A stretch of 64,000 nt of DNA from Leeuwenhoekiella sp. MAR_2009_132 (GCF_000687915.1 NZ_JHZY01000004.1:2242001-2306000); one strand, 5' to 3'; positions 8,221 to 17,937 are shown, counted from the stretch's first letter. Translations and numbers: made by a program. The notes: generated by a model not told the origin, from the letters alone.

Positions 8221-9204
8221 ATGTTTATAGAATTAGCTTACAAGTCGCTGCATAATTTCTGGAGGTACCTCTTAGGTTCTGTACTTGTTATTTTTGCATC
8301 AGTGATAGGGCAATTACCGCTTACAATTGCAGTATTATTTAAGTTGGGGGTTTCTAATATGGACAATCCTGAAGAGCTGCAAAGTTCTATGGAAAATCTA
8401 GATCAAAATGCAATAATGGGCGTTCTCGATAAGAACCTTACTTTCTTTCTTATACTTATCTCTTTTGTTTTCGCCCTTGGCGGATTATTGTTTGTTATTA
8501 AATTTTTACATCAGCAAAAGCTCAAAGATCTGGTTACTACACGAGCAAAATTTGATTGGGGAAGAGTTTGGTTTGCTTTTGGTATGATTGCGATCTATAC
8601 CGTCACGGCGACACTAATCAGCTATTTTTATGCTCCTGAAGAACTGTTAGTTTCCTTTAATCTTGTACCATTTTTAATACTGGCGGTTATTGCAATTCTT
8701 TTTGTGCCCATACAAACAAGTGTAGAAGAATTAGTTTTTAGAGGCTATTTAATGCAGGGTTTTGGAGTACTGGCTAAAAACAGATGGTTTCCGCTGCTTA
8801 TGACTTCTTTTATATTTGGTGGCTTGCATTATTTCAACCCTGAGATAAGTGCGATGGGAGATATCGTAATGGTCTTTTATTTTGGTACCGGTCTTATTCT
8901 AGGTATTATGACTTTGATGGATGAAGGCATGGAGCTTGCCTTGGGATACCACGCAGCAAACAATCTTATAACTGCTCTATTAGTAACCGCAGATTGGACT
9001 GCCTTTCAGACCGATTCAATTTTCAAGGATATTTCAGATCCTACAGCAGGAATTGTTGATGTACTACCGGTATTTATAATTTATCCTATCTTTTTAGGAA
9101 TATTAGCCTATAAATACAAATGGACCGGATGGAAAGAAAAGCTATTTGGAGCTGTAAATGAACCGGAAAGTCCTAAATTAGAAGACCATTTTGTAGCAGA
9201 TTAA
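8221..9204 (+). CDS. CPBP family intramembrane glutamic protease
   Basis: A 327-residue multi-pass membrane protein of the CPBP (Abi/CAAX protease-like) family. The diagnostic motifs are present in order: EELVFRGY (Glu-Glu...Arg), FGGLHYF (Phe...His), and HAANN in a later helix. Related enzymes process prenylated proteins in eukaryotes; bacterial substrates are mostly unknown. The gene lies three bases after menC and 11 bases before menE, inside the menaquinone operon. A link to lipid or quinone metabolism is only inferred from position. Confidence 0.85.
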   Translation: MFIELAYKSLHNFWRYLLGSVLVIFASVIGQLPLTIAVLFKLGVSNMDNPEELQSSMENLDQNAIMGVLDKNLTFFLILISFVFALGGLLFVIKFLHQQKLKDLVTTRAKFDWGRVWFAFGMIAIYTVTATLISYFYAPEELLVSFNLVPFLILAVIAILFVPIQTSVEELVFRGYLMQGFGVLAKNRWFPLLMTSFIFGGLHYFNPEISAMGDIVMVFYFGTGLILGIMTLMDEGMELALGYHAANNLITALLVTADWTAFQTDSIFKDISDPTAGIVDVLPVFIIYPIFLGILAYKYKWTGWKEKLFGAVNEPESPKLEDHFVAD

Positions 9205-9215
9205 AACAGCTTACG

Positions 9216-10292
9216 ATGTCTAAATATGAAGTACATCCTGAATTTAAACTCAACGGTAAGCCGCTAAAGGCAGCAGGTTTAAAAGTACTCGCTGCAGATT
9301 TAATTGACAGTGGCGAATTGTATGAGCAGGAGCTTGCTTCATTTATTCTTGACTGGCTTAATGATAAAGATTATGTATTTGTAAATACCTCGGGATCTAC
9401 AGGTGTTCCTAAAAGCATAAAGCTTCTTAAAAAGCACATGATTAATAGTGCAAAAGCCACCGGTAAACAGTTTAAGTTAGACGCAGGTACTTCTGCTTTG
9501 CATTGTTTGCCTACCCGGTTCATTGCCGGTAAAATGATGTTTGTACGTGCAGTTATTTTAGGTTGGAAATTAGATGTGGTTCCTCCTAAATCTAATCCGC
9601 TTGATCAGGTTTTTAAGCGTTACGATTTTTCTGCGATGACGCCATTTCAGCTTGATAACAGTATTGCACGTTTACATTTATTAAGCAAGCTTATAATAGG
9701 TGGTGGGGTATTTTCTGAAACGCTTAAAAACTTAGTAAAAGACAGTCCCGCAAAAATCTATGAGACTTACGGGATGACAGAAACCATTACACATATAGCA
9801 GTGCGTAGGGTCAATTCTAAAAAAGCCAAAGATGCAGAGCCTCCTTTTAAAACGTTAAATAAAGTTACCGTAAGCCAGGATGACCGCGGTTGCCTCATTA
9901 TAAAAGCGCCTAAGGTTACAACAGATCCTATTGTTACAAACGATTTGGTTGATCTCGTCTCCTATAAAAAATTTCACTGGCTAGGTCGCATAGACAATGT
10001 TGTAAACAGTGGTGGTATTAAATTGTATCCAGAGAGTATTGAGAAAAAACTTACGCTTCAGATAGATGTAAATTTTCTTGTCGCGGGTATCCCTGATGAT
10101 AAGCTGGGAGAGCGTTTAATTCTTATTATGGAATGTGACAGTTTTGATGCTTCAAAACTCAATTTTGAAGTTTTAGAAAAGTATGAGGTTCCTAAAGAGT
10201 TATACTGTGTTCCTAAATTTGCACGTACTCCTAATGGAAAAATCAAGCGTAGTGAAATTATAACGGGCTTAAAACCAGAATACAAAATTTAA
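9216..10292 (+). CDS. menE: o-succinylbenzoate-CoA ligase MenE
   Basis: A 358-residue ANL-superfamily adenylating enzyme, shorter than typical 450-500-residue MenE, as is common in flavobacteria. The P-loop NTSGSTGVPKSIKL begins near residue 58, A5 motif YETYGMTE near 187, the hinge GRIDNVVNSGGIKLYP near 256, and the catalytic A10 Lys in PNGKIKRSEI near the C-terminus. It activates o-succinylbenzoate with ATP and CoA. It is the last gene of the men run and is followed by about 70 bases before the next gene. Confidence 0.9.
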   Translation: MSKYEVHPEFKLNGKPLKAAGLKVLAADLIDSGELYEQELASFILDWLNDKDYVFVNTSGSTGVPKSIKLLKKHMINSAKATGKQFKLDAGTSALHCLPTRFIAGKMMFVRAVILGWKLDVVPPKSNPLDQVFKRYDFSAMTPFQLDNSIARLHLLSKLIIGGGVFSETLKNLVKDSPAKIYETYGMTETITHIAVRRVNSKKAKDAEPPFKTLNKVTVSQDDRGCLIIKAPKVTTDPIVTNDLVDLVSYKKFHWLGRIDNVVNSGGIKLYPESIEKKLTLQIDVNFLVAGIPDDKLGERLILIMECDSFDASKLNFEVLEKYEVPKELYCVPKFARTPNGKIKRSEIITGLKPEYKI

Positions 10293-10363
10293 ATTAAGGG
10301 TTGAATCAGATTCTTGGCAGGGAACTTGATATTTCATTTATCAAATTCTAAAGCTCACCTCTG

Positions 10364-12187
10364 ATGAAAAAAATTACACTCTTAATTATGCTCCTTTTTA
10401 TAACAGGAGCAAGTCTTGAAGTTTCAGCACAAAATAAAATTATGTTATCTGGTCAGGTAACAGGCGAAGGTCAACCACTTGCCGGTGTTCGTGTCTTAAG
10501 TAAGATAGGTGGTCACAAAAGTATCACAGATTTTAATGGAAATTTTACCATTAAAACACAGATAGGTGATGTCCTGACTTTTAAGTTTATTGGGTATACT
10601 ACGAAAACTATAACAGTTAAAAACACCCAATTTTTAAATGTCGTTTTAGAATCTTCTGAGGCTTTAGAGAAAGTTATTGTACGTGAGAATGAACCTGTAG
10701 AAGAAATTGCTTTTATAAGTTACTCGCAAGGCTTTCACTCAAAAATCGCTCCTGCTCATGGTATTTACAACCATCAAAATAATTCCGAAAGCTACGCCAG
10801 AATAGACGAAAATCAATTTAAGCATGTAAGTACGAGTCCGCTTTCTACATTTTCAATAGATGTAGATCGTGCCGCCTATAGTAACATACGTAGAATGATT
10901 AATAATGGTCAGGATATCCCGGCAGATGCTGTGCGTATTGAAGAAATGATCAATTATTTTAACTATGACTATGAGCAACCTAAAAACGCAGATCCTTTTA
11001 TGATGAATGCTGAGGTTGCTAACACTCCCTGGAATAGTGTTACCCAATTGATTAAAATAGGAATTAAGGGAAAAGAAATTCCGTTAGGTGATTTACCAAG
11101 TTCGAATCTTGTTTTTCTTTTAGATGTATCCGGGTCTATGAATAATCCTAATAAATTACCCCTTTTAAAAGCAGCGTTTAAAATACTGGTAAATCAACTA
11201 AGGGAACAGGATAAAGTGGCTATTGTTGTTTATGCCGGTGCAGCAGGCACGGTATTAGAACCTACAAACGGGTCTAATAAAACAGAAATTTTAAATGCCC
11301 TAGATAAGCTTGAAGCAGGCGGAAGCACAGCAGGTGGCGCGGGTCTTAAGCTTGCGTATTCTTTAGCTGAAAAACACTTTATAGATGGCGGAAATAACCG
11401 CATTATATTAGCGACAGACGGGGATTTTAATGTAGGTCTAAGTAGTGATCGCGAGATGGAAGATTTAATCGAAGAAAAAAGAGCTTCGGGTATCTTTCTC
11501 ACGGCATTAGGTTTTGGGATGGGTAATTATAAAGATTCAAAACTAGAAACACTGGCAGATAAAGGCAATGGTAATTATGCCTATATAGATACGATGCAGG
11601 AAGCCCGGAAAGTATTGGGTACCGAGTTTGGTGGTACTTTATATACCATAGCAAAAGACGTTAAAATACAGGTAGAATTTAATCCAGCTTTGGTAAAAGG
11701 GTATCGTCTTATAGGCTACGAAAACCGCTTGTTAAATGATGAAGATTTTAATGATGACACTAAAGATGCAGGCGAAATAGGAAGTGGGCATACCGTTACT
11801 GCGCTTTACGAAATTTTACCGGTAGGTAAAGATTCTCTATTTTTAAAGGCTGTAGACGAATTAAAGTATACAAATACGACAACAACTAGTACTACAAATA
11901 AATCTAATGAGTTAGTGACGGTTAAAATTAGATATAAAGAGCCTAATAGTGATGTGAGTAAGCTCATTCAACAGATTGTTAAATCAGACTCGATGAATAT
12001 AAGTAACGCTTCAGAAGATTTTAATTTTATAGCAAGTTTGGCGCTATTCGGTATGCAACTAAGAGACTCACCATTTAAAGGTGATGCGTCTAAGTCTATG
12101 ACACTGAGTCTTGCTGAACGTGGTCGCGGAAAAGACAAGGAAGGATTTAGAGCAGAATTTATAAGGCTGGTTAAGGCCGCTAATTAA
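10364..12187 (+). CDS. von Willebrand factor A domain protein with carboxypeptidase-regulatory-like N-domain (YfbK-like)
   Basis: A 607-residue exported protein. Order: signal peptide (ends near ISAQ-like SAQ at 23), a carboxypeptidase-D regulatory-like beta domain (about 28-97), a linker, the conserved segment typical of YfbK-type proteins (about 155-240), a VWA domain with an intact MIDAS (Asp254-x-Ser256-x-Ser258, later ATDGDFNVG), and a C-terminal DUF3520-like region. The MIDAS implies metal-dependent ligand binding at the cell surface or periplasm. Partners are unknown. A small Gly-rich secreted protein follows 37 bases later, probably in the same transcript. Confidence 0.87.
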   Translation: MKKITLLIMLLFITGASLEVSAQNKIMLSGQVTGEGQPLAGVRVLSKIGGHKSITDFNGNFTIKTQIGDVLTFKFIGYTTKTITVKNTQFLNVVLESSEALEKVIVRENEPVEEIAFISYSQGFHSKIAPAHGIYNHQNNSESYARIDENQFKHVSTSPLSTFSIDVDRAAYSNIRRMINNGQDIPADAVRIEEMINYFNYDYEQPKNADPFMMNAEVANTPWNSVTQLIKIGIKGKEIPLGDLPSSNLVFLLDVSGSMNNPNKLPLLKAAFKILVNQLREQDKVAIVVYAGAAGTVLEPTNGSNKTEILNALDKLEAGGSTAGGAGLKLAYSLAEKHFIDGGNNRIILATDGDFNVGLSSDREMEDLIEEKRASGIFLTALGFGMGNYKDSKLETLADKGNGNYAYIDTMQEARKVLGTEFGGTLYTIAKDVKIQVEFNPALVKGYRLIGYENRLLNDEDFNDDTKDAGEIGSGHTVTALYEILPVGKDSLFLKAVDELKYTNTTTTSTTNKSNELVTVKIRYKEPNSDVSKLIQQIVKSDSMNISNASEDFNFIASLALFGMQLRDSPFKGDASKSMTLSLAERGRGKDKEGFRAEFIRLVKAAN

Positions 12188-12224
12188 TATTATTTTTATT
12201 CCTTTGTAACACAAATTAAGAATT

Positions 12225-12692
12225 ATGAAATATATTTTTTTCATTGCTACAGTGGTTTTAATGGGAGTTTATGATGCATCAGCACAGTATGGTTACGGTG
12301 GTGGGTATGGTGGTAATGGTTACGGCCGCAGTCGTATGGGAAGTAGTATGATGGGAGCGGGTGCTACACAACAGGGGCCTAAAGAAGAGCCTAAAACTTC
12401 AGCAGAACTTGTTGATGAGCGCATAGATGAATATGTAACAGAGTTTGAGTTAGATCCTTTTGAGACTGAAGTATTGCGTACGTATCTAGAAACGCATTTT
12501 GACAATGTAATGGGGCTTCAAAAAGACAAAACTAAAGATGCAGAAACCATGCGCAAAGATTTTGAACGTATGCAAACTGAATTTAAAACCAACTTGAAGT
12601 CTATTCTTTCTGAAGAAGAAATAGAAAAATTTATCACCATGGATTTTACATCCTCCGCAGTGCGTAAGCGAAAGAAAAACAGAGAGAATTAG
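12225..12692 (+). CDS. Gly-rich N-terminus secreted protein, unknown function
   Basis: A 155-residue protein with a Sec signal peptide (cleavage after ASA near residue 20). The mature N-terminus is a low-complexity Gly/Tyr/Met-rich stretch (about 21-48). The rest is charged and helical, ending in a very basic tail (RKRKKNREN). I recognise no enzymatic motif. It follows the VWA protein and ends at a strong terminator, so the two likely form a two-gene unit. A periplasmic or surface partner role is inferred only from this pairing. Confidence 0.75.
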   Translation: MKYIFFIATVVLMGVYDASAQYGYGGGYGGNGYGRSRMGSSMMGAGATQQGPKEEPKTSAELVDERIDEYVTEFELDPFETEVLRTYLETHFDNVMGLQKDKTKDAETMRKDFERMQTEFKTNLKSILSEEEIEKFITMDFTSSAVRKRKKNREN

Positions 12693-12696
12693 TTTT

Positions 12697-12722
12697 AAAA
12701 GGTGCCTTGAGCACCTTTTTTT
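12697..12722 (+). terminator. Intrinsic terminator
   Basis: A 9-bp stem (12697-12705 with 12711-12719, loop CTTGA) runs directly into a T-tract, five bases after the stop of the Gly-rich protein gene. Its stem shares AAAAGGTGC with the orphan hairpin at 1905-1940. Confidence 0.85.
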
Positions 12723-12768
12723 ATTGGGGGTTAATGCGTATTTTCGACTATCAATTTTATTCTTTTTT

Positions 12769-14088
12769 ATGCGTTATTTAATACTCTTCTCCATTTCTTT
12801 ATTTTGTTTTTACAATACTGCTCAGTCGCAAATTTTACCAGAGCGCGACCGCGCTGTTTTAGTAGATAGAATACTTGCCGATCGTTTTGAAAATGTACTG
12901 CCTAATCTTATGTACCGCACCGGTATAGACATGTGGGTGCTCATTTCAAGAGAATATAATGAAGATCCTGTAATGCGAACGATGTTGCCGGCTACTTGGC
13001 TAAATGCACGCAGACGCACGATTTTAGTGTTTTATTGGAATGAGTCTAAAAATAAGCTAGAGAAACTTGCCGTTGCCAGATACAATATAGGTGATAGTAT
13101 AACATCTGCCTGGGATAAGGAGCAGGAGCCAGACCAGTGGAAAGCCTTAATTAAAATCATAGAAGAGCGTAATCCTAATAAAATAGCGCTTAATTATTCT
13201 AATGATTATGGTATTGCAGATGGTCTTGTAAAAACAGATTACGAGGCATTTATGAATGTTTTACCAGAAACGTATAAATCTAAAGTAGTATCGGCAGAAC
13301 CATTAGCTGTAGGCTGGGTAGAAACGAGAAGTCCGTTAGAACTTCAACTTTTTCAAGAGCTTGTAGGCATCACGCACAATATCATTAGAGAAGCATTTAG
13401 TAGTAGCTTTATAAAGCCGGGAAAAACCACGACAGAAGATGTAGTCTGGTTTTTAAGACAAAAAGTTACAGATTTAGGGCTGGAGACCTGGTTTCACCCT
13501 ACAGTAGATATACAGCGGGCAAATGAAAAGTTAGAAAGTCACCTTACTGCTTTCACAAACCATAATGAGGCACAGGTAATTTTACCCGGTGATTTAATTC
13601 ACTGTGATTTTGGTATATCTTATTTACGTCTCAATACAGATTGCCAGCAGCATGCCTATATTTTAAAGGACGGGGAAATGACAGCTCCTCAGTTTTTAGT
13701 AGATGCATTTGCTAAAGGAAACCAACTTCAAGACATTCTTACTTCAAAATTTGAAACCGGGAAAACCGGAAATACAATCCTAAAGGAATCTCTTACCGAG
13801 GCGAAAGCAGCAGGTTTAATACCTTCAATTTACACCCATCCGCTAGGTTTATACGGCCACTCTGCAGGTACCACAATAGGTATGTGGGATGCACAGGACG
13901 GTGTTGAAGGGTCTGGTGTTTACAAACTGTTTCCCAATACAGTTTATGCAATAGAATTAAATACAACAGTAAATTTACCAGAATGGAATAAAGACATACG
14001 AATAATGCTTGAAGAAGCCGGTTTATGGACTTCTAAAGGCTTTAGCTATGTTAATAAGCGCCAGCAAGAGTTAATATTGATAGATTAA
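12769..14088 (+). CDS. Exported M24 family metallopeptidase (Xaa-Pro aminopeptidase-like)
   Basis: A 439-residue protein with a Sec signal peptide (MRYLILFSISLFCFYNTAQS) and an N-terminal creatinase-like domain, then a pita-bread M24 domain. Metal ligands can be traced: Asp in HCDFGI, Asp in LNTDC, His in LYGHSAG, and Glu in IELNTT and MLEE. The family removes N-terminal residues before proline; exported members probably use environmental peptides. I place the start at ATG 12769, which yields a clean signal peptide. A longer frame from TTG 12724 would begin inside the upstream terminator. It shares four bases (TTAA) with the convergent downstream gene. Confidence 0.85.
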   Translation: MRYLILFSISLFCFYNTAQSQILPERDRAVLVDRILADRFENVLPNLMYRTGIDMWVLISREYNEDPVMRTMLPATWLNARRRTILVFYWNESKNKLEKLAVARYNIGDSITSAWDKEQEPDQWKALIKIIEERNPNKIALNYSNDYGIADGLVKTDYEAFMNVLPETYKSKVVSAEPLAVGWVETRSPLELQLFQELVGITHNIIREAFSSSFIKPGKTTTEDVVWFLRQKVTDLGLETWFHPTVDIQRANEKLESHLTAFTNHNEAQVILPGDLIHCDFGISYLRLNTDCQQHAYILKDGEMTAPQFLVDAFAKGNQLQDILTSKFETGKTGNTILKESLTEAKAAGLIPSIYTHPLGLYGHSAGTTIGMWDAQDGVEGSGVYKLFPNTVYAIELNTTVNLPEWNKDIRIMLEEAGLWTSKGFSYVNKRQQELILID

Positions 14089-14792
14089 AACGTGTAGGCT
14101 ATACCTAATCCCGTTCTAATACCTGACCAATTTGTTCGAACAGCAGAACCTCTATTGTTTTCTAAATAGGCTTCCTTATTTTCAGAAAAAATAAGCTTAC
14201 CGCCAAACACATAGTCATAACCTGCTTTAATTCTCAAACTAAATATTGAAACTGGTTGTTCAAAGAGTAAAAAACTTCCTAAACCAATATCTCTTGAAGA
14301 GAATTTATAAGATTCTTCGGTTGTCGTATTATTAAATTTTGAATAGTTGTCAATCTCAAAGAATGAGAATGTATTTATAGATTTTAAACCTAGTTTTAAT
14401 TTACTAGGAGATTCTTTAATTAAATCAATATGGTAAATCCCACCAATAGAATAACCTGTTACAGGTTGTAAAATTCGTATTTGTCCAGAGTAATCACCGT
14501 ATGAAATCTTTCCTCCTGTAGTGTTATAGCTAAAATAAATCGCAGTTTTTATATTCACAAATTCATAGCCTAACGTAAATCCTACATTTGCGGGGAAGTT
14601 ATCTACAGTTTTAACATTAACGGGTTCTAAATCCTGTACAAATTCCTCTTGAAACTGTTTTAACTTTGAATGGCTAAATGTATTGTAGTCAATATCTAAA
14701 AATAGCTTACTTTCCTGTAAGTATGCGTGTTGACTGCACCCCAATACAACTATATAGGAGATTATCTTGTATATCTTTTTAAAAATAGCCAT
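14085..14792 (-). CDS. Hypothetical outer-membrane beta-barrel-like protein
   Basis: A 235-residue protein with an N-terminal hydrophobic signal (IISYIVVLGCSQHAY) and alternating hydrophobic/polar strands with aromatic girdles through to the C-terminus, which ends in Phe (GIAYTF) as many outer-membrane barrels do. I recognise no named family. Its start overlaps the 3' end of the large lipoprotein gene by 14 bases, so translation is probably coupled and the two products may work together at the outer membrane. Confidence 0.6.
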   Translation of the reverse strand: MAIFKKIYKIISYIVVLGCSQHAYLQESKLFLDIDYNTFSHSKLKQFQEEFVQDLEPVNVKTVDNFPANVGFTLGYEFVNIKTAIYFSYNTTGGKISYGDYSGQIRILQPVTGYSIGGIYHIDLIKESPSKLKLGLKSINTFSFFEIDNYSKFNNTTTEESYKFSSRDIGLGSFLLFEQPVSIFSLRIKAGYDYVFGGKLIFSENKEAYLENNRGSAVRTNWSGIRTGLGIAYTF

Positions 14793-16617
14793 CTAGATAA
14801 ATACCGTTATTTGAAATTATTACATCGTTTATAAACTCAAATGATCTTCCGTGATGCGTTTCAGCGCAGTTGAGTGATTTTTTTGTTGAAGTGTTAAAAT
14901 CATAGACAATTATTTTTTCAGGGTAGTCTTGCGAGTTATCGTTTTGATGCACATATACTTTATTACTACCTGAGTCGTAATTAATATAGCTTATTTCTGT
15001 GGCGAGGTCGAAATAACTTCTAGTACCGCTATCTACGTTGTAAACAATTGATCGTTTGTCTGAATAGAAATCACCATAAATAACTTCATTTCTTTCAGGT
15101 ATAAAATCGACATAATGCAGCTGAGCCCCGTTATTTAAAGATTCAACAAATTCTACTTTTTGATTTATTAAACTATATAGTTTGTCTCCATTGATGAAGT
15201 TTTTACCATCATCAGAAAAAAAGAAGCGATAATCTGTTGTAAAGCTCTTTATAAGTGTGCTGTTTTCAGCATCATATATTTCAATTAATCCCCGGCTTAG
15301 ATACCTTATAATTGTGCCATTGCGGTAATATGATCTATAACCTTGGTATATAGTTTCAGAAACCGGAATTTTTAAAGTTTCAGTAATTGTTAAATTGTTT
15401 AAATCAACAAATAGTATCTCTGAGTTTGTACTAACTACTAATTGATTTTTCTGAACAATTAAATCGCCAGTAGTATTTCTTACGGTTTTTAATTTATTTG
15501 AGCTAATAATTGAAAAATCTTCGGGATCTAATTTATAGATGATGAGGTCTAATGAAGCATTGTAATAACTATCTCCTATTAATTGAAGTGCATAGTATGC
15601 ATTAGATACTTTATCAAATGTAATACTGTTTATTTGCTTTAAAGACATCTCCTTACCAAGGAAATATTTTACTTCTAAATTATCAATCCAGGCATCAGAA
15701 TCGTTCTTGTATAATGAGATTTGAATGTAATTTTTTTGTCCAAAAATAAGTGATTCATTTACAATAAAAGATCCGCCATTTTTGTTGAATTTATCATCAA
15801 ACCTACTATTAATATTAAAGCTTAGTTCATCAAAGTTCCCATATAGTGGGTGTTGGGTATATGTAAACTGGTAACTGTTCTCATTGATTATATCAACAGA
15901 AATTTTAGGGGGTGGTAATGTTTTGCCTAGGGTATTACTGGTAGTCTCTCCGTAATTATTAGAAAGTGTAATCGTGTAAGAAAAATCTAATGTTGTGGTT
16001 TGTTTATCTATAAAGGATAATGATTCTATTTCTTCCCGGGTTAAAGCTAGTTTTTCTGAAAAATACCCGTGCGTATAAATAGTTAAATAGCCTGTTTCAA
16101 AATTAGCATCTTTAGACAACTCCCATTTTAAAACCGGTTTTCCATCATTTATTTCAATTGATGAAAGCGTAATGTTTTTTGGTAAAGATTTATCTGTCGT
16201 AAATGTATATTCTCGTTCGGCTTGATAAACTTCAAGGTTATTTGCATCAGCAATACTACCCGTACCTGATGAAAATTGAAATATAACTTTTAAACTATGT
16301 TGGTCACCTTGCAGTTCGTCTATGTTTAGAAGAAAGGTACCTGTAGGTTCATTGGAAAAGTGTATTTGGTTTCCATCAACGAGTATTTGAATCCCAAAGA
16401 GGCGATGAATATTATTAGAATTAAATACAAACTCAATATTTTTAGATTTTCTAAGAACCTCATTTGAAGTTAAACTTAAATCAAAAGTAGCTGAAGGTTC
16501 TATTTGTTCTAATTCTATAAAATAATCCTCGCCAAATTCATAGGAACATGAATTACAAGAAAGTATTAATAGAATGTATGTAAATAATATATTCCTTTTG
16601 TAGTTATTTGCTCTGAT
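14779..16617 (-). CDS. Large surface lipoprotein with propeller-like C-terminus; no canonical start codon
   Basis: The frame is open without a stop from 16626 to 14779. At its 5' end it encodes a convincing lipoprotein signal: KRNILFTYILLILSC, with Cys at bases 16557-16555. Between the upstream in-frame TAA (16629-16627) and that Cys there is no ATG, GTG or TTG. The best guess is ATC at 16617 (about 612 residues); ATA or ATT codons are alternatives. The first in-frame TTG (16119) lies deep inside the protein and would remove the signal and about 165 residues. The middle has Ig-like strands and the C-terminal half has repeated D-G/N-turn strands like WD/YVTN propellers. It may be expressed from a rare start or be silenced by start-codon loss. 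Confidence 0.6.
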   Translation of the reverse strand: MRANNYKRNILFTYILLILSCNSCSYEFGEDYFIELEQIEPSATFDLSLTSNEVLRKSKNIEFVFNSNNIHRLFGIQILVDGNQIHFSNEPTGTFLLNIDELQGDQHSLKVIFQFSSGTGSIADANNLEVYQAEREYTFTTDKSLPKNITLSSIEINDGKPVLKWELSKDANFETGYLTIYTHGYFSEKLALTREEIESLSFIDKQTTTLDFSYTITLSNNYGETTSNTLGKTLPPPKISVDIINENSYQFTYTQHPLYGNFDELSFNINSRFDDKFNKNGGSFIVNESLIFGQKNYIQISLYKNDSDAWIDNLEVKYFLGKEMSLKQINSITFDKVSNAYYALQLIGDSYYNASLDLIIYKLDPEDFSIISSNKLKTVRNTTGDLIVQKNQLVVSTNSEILFVDLNNLTITETLKIPVSETIYQGYRSYYRNGTIIRYLSRGLIEIYDAENSTLIKSFTTDYRFFFSDDGKNFINGDKLYSLINQKVEFVESLNNGAQLHYVDFIPERNEVIYGDFYSDKRSIVYNVDSGTRSYFDLATEISYINYDSGSNKVYVHQNDNSQDYPEKIIVYDFNTSTKKSLNCAETHHGRSFEFINDVIISNNGIYLDGYF

Positions 16618-16710
16618 AGTGTATGATTAAATTATTTAAAATTCAATTATACAATAAAACTCTTTACTATAAAATATTGATAAGTAATAATTTATTAAAT
16701 CTGAAGATAA

Positions 16711-17886
16711 CTAAGCTCCTTTTAAGAGTTTTTTCTGTTGCCTTTTTCGGTAATATATTACGCTTATAGATAAGCCTACACCACAAAATGCTAAAACTGC
16801 ACCTACTAGTTCTGGTGAAGTATAGCCGTAACCTGCTGCTATAGGAAGTCCGCCTAAAAATGCGCCAATCGCATTAGCAACATTAAAAGCAGCCTGATTT
16901 ACAGAAGAGGCTAGCATTTCAGACTCTTTAGCAGATTTTATCATTAACATCTGTATAGATGGAGCCGTAGAAAAGGCAAAAGCTCCAGTTACAAAAACCA
17001 TGATAAGCATCATCCATTGTATAGGTGCTATAAAAGATATGGTGATTAAACAAATGGTCATTGCTCCCAGAAGTATTGCAGTCGCTTTGATAGGCGAAAA
17101 TTTATCTGCTAATTTTCCTCCTAAAACATTTCCAAACGTCATACCTAAACCAGCTAGCATTAAAATGAAGATAACCATCTTGTTGTCAAACCCGCTTACT
17201 TCAGTAAGTAGGGGAGTGATATAACTATACCAGGCAAAGAAGCCACCGGTCCCTATTGCGGTAATTCCCAGAATAAGCCAAAGTTCGGTACGCTTAAAGA
17301 TTTTAAGAGCATCTTTTATGGGGATAGGTTTGTTTTTTTCAATTTTTGGTAACCAGAATGTAATTGCTAAAAGAGTAAGTAAACCCACTGCTACGACAAT
17401 CATAAAAGTGTACCTCCAGGAGATGTTATGTCCTACATATGTACCTAAAGGAATACCTATAATATTAGCCACTGTTAAACCGCTAAACATCATAGCCACA
17501 GCGCTTGCAGCTTTTTCTTTAGGAACTAACCTACTTGCTACTACAGCACCTACACCAAAAAAGGCACCATGTGGTAAGCCAGAAAGTAACCGAGATATAA
17601 ACATGAGGTTGTAACTTGTGGCAAATATAGAAAGAGCGTTAAATGCGGTAAATGCCAGCATCAAGGCTAATAGTATTTTTTTAGGTGAATAGTTTCCTGC
17701 AATAGCCACTAAAATGGGAGCACCTATAACTACTCCCAAGGCATAAGCCGAGATAAAATGCCCCGCCTGCGGTATACTTATATTGAGATCTTTAGCGACA
17801 TCAGGTAATATTCCCATCATCACAAACTCGGTCATTCCTATTCCAAAACCACCTATAGCTAAGGCAATTAGACTCTTCTTAAACAT
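16711..17886 (-). CDS. MFS transporter, AraJ/YdhP-like exporter
   Basis: A 391-residue major facilitator with twelve predicted transmembrane helices in two halves. The N-terminus (MTEFVMMGILPDVA...) is characteristic of the DHA1 AraJ/YdhP/chloramphenicol-resistance-like group, whose members export sugars, purines or drugs by proton antiport. The substrate cannot be deduced here. It is monocistronic, and a candidate -7 promoter element lies about 50 bases upstream. The upstream lipoprotein on the same strand is separated by under 100 AT-rich bases. Confidence 0.85.
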   Translation of the reverse strand: MFKKSLIALAIGGFGIGMTEFVMMGILPDVAKDLNISIPQAGHFISAYALGVVIGAPILVAIAGNYSPKKILLALMLAFTAFNALSIFATSYNLMFISRLLSGLPHGAFFGVGAVVASRLVPKEKAASAVAMMFSGLTVANIIGIPLGTYVGHNISWRYTFMIVVAVGLLTLLAITFWLPKIEKNKPIPIKDALKIFKRTELWLILGITAIGTGGFFAWYSYITPLLTEVSGFDNKMVIFILMLAGLGMTFGNVLGGKLADKFSPIKATAILLGAMTICLITISFIAPIQWMMLIMVFVTGAFAFSTAPSIQMLMIKSAKESEMLASSVNQAAFNVANAIGAFLGGLPIAAGYGYTSPELVGAVLAFCGVGLSISVIYYRKRQQKKLLKGA

Positions 17887-17937
17887 AAAATAGTGTTTTG
17901 AATTACCATTTAAATATGCTTAAACGATAATTTCGCG

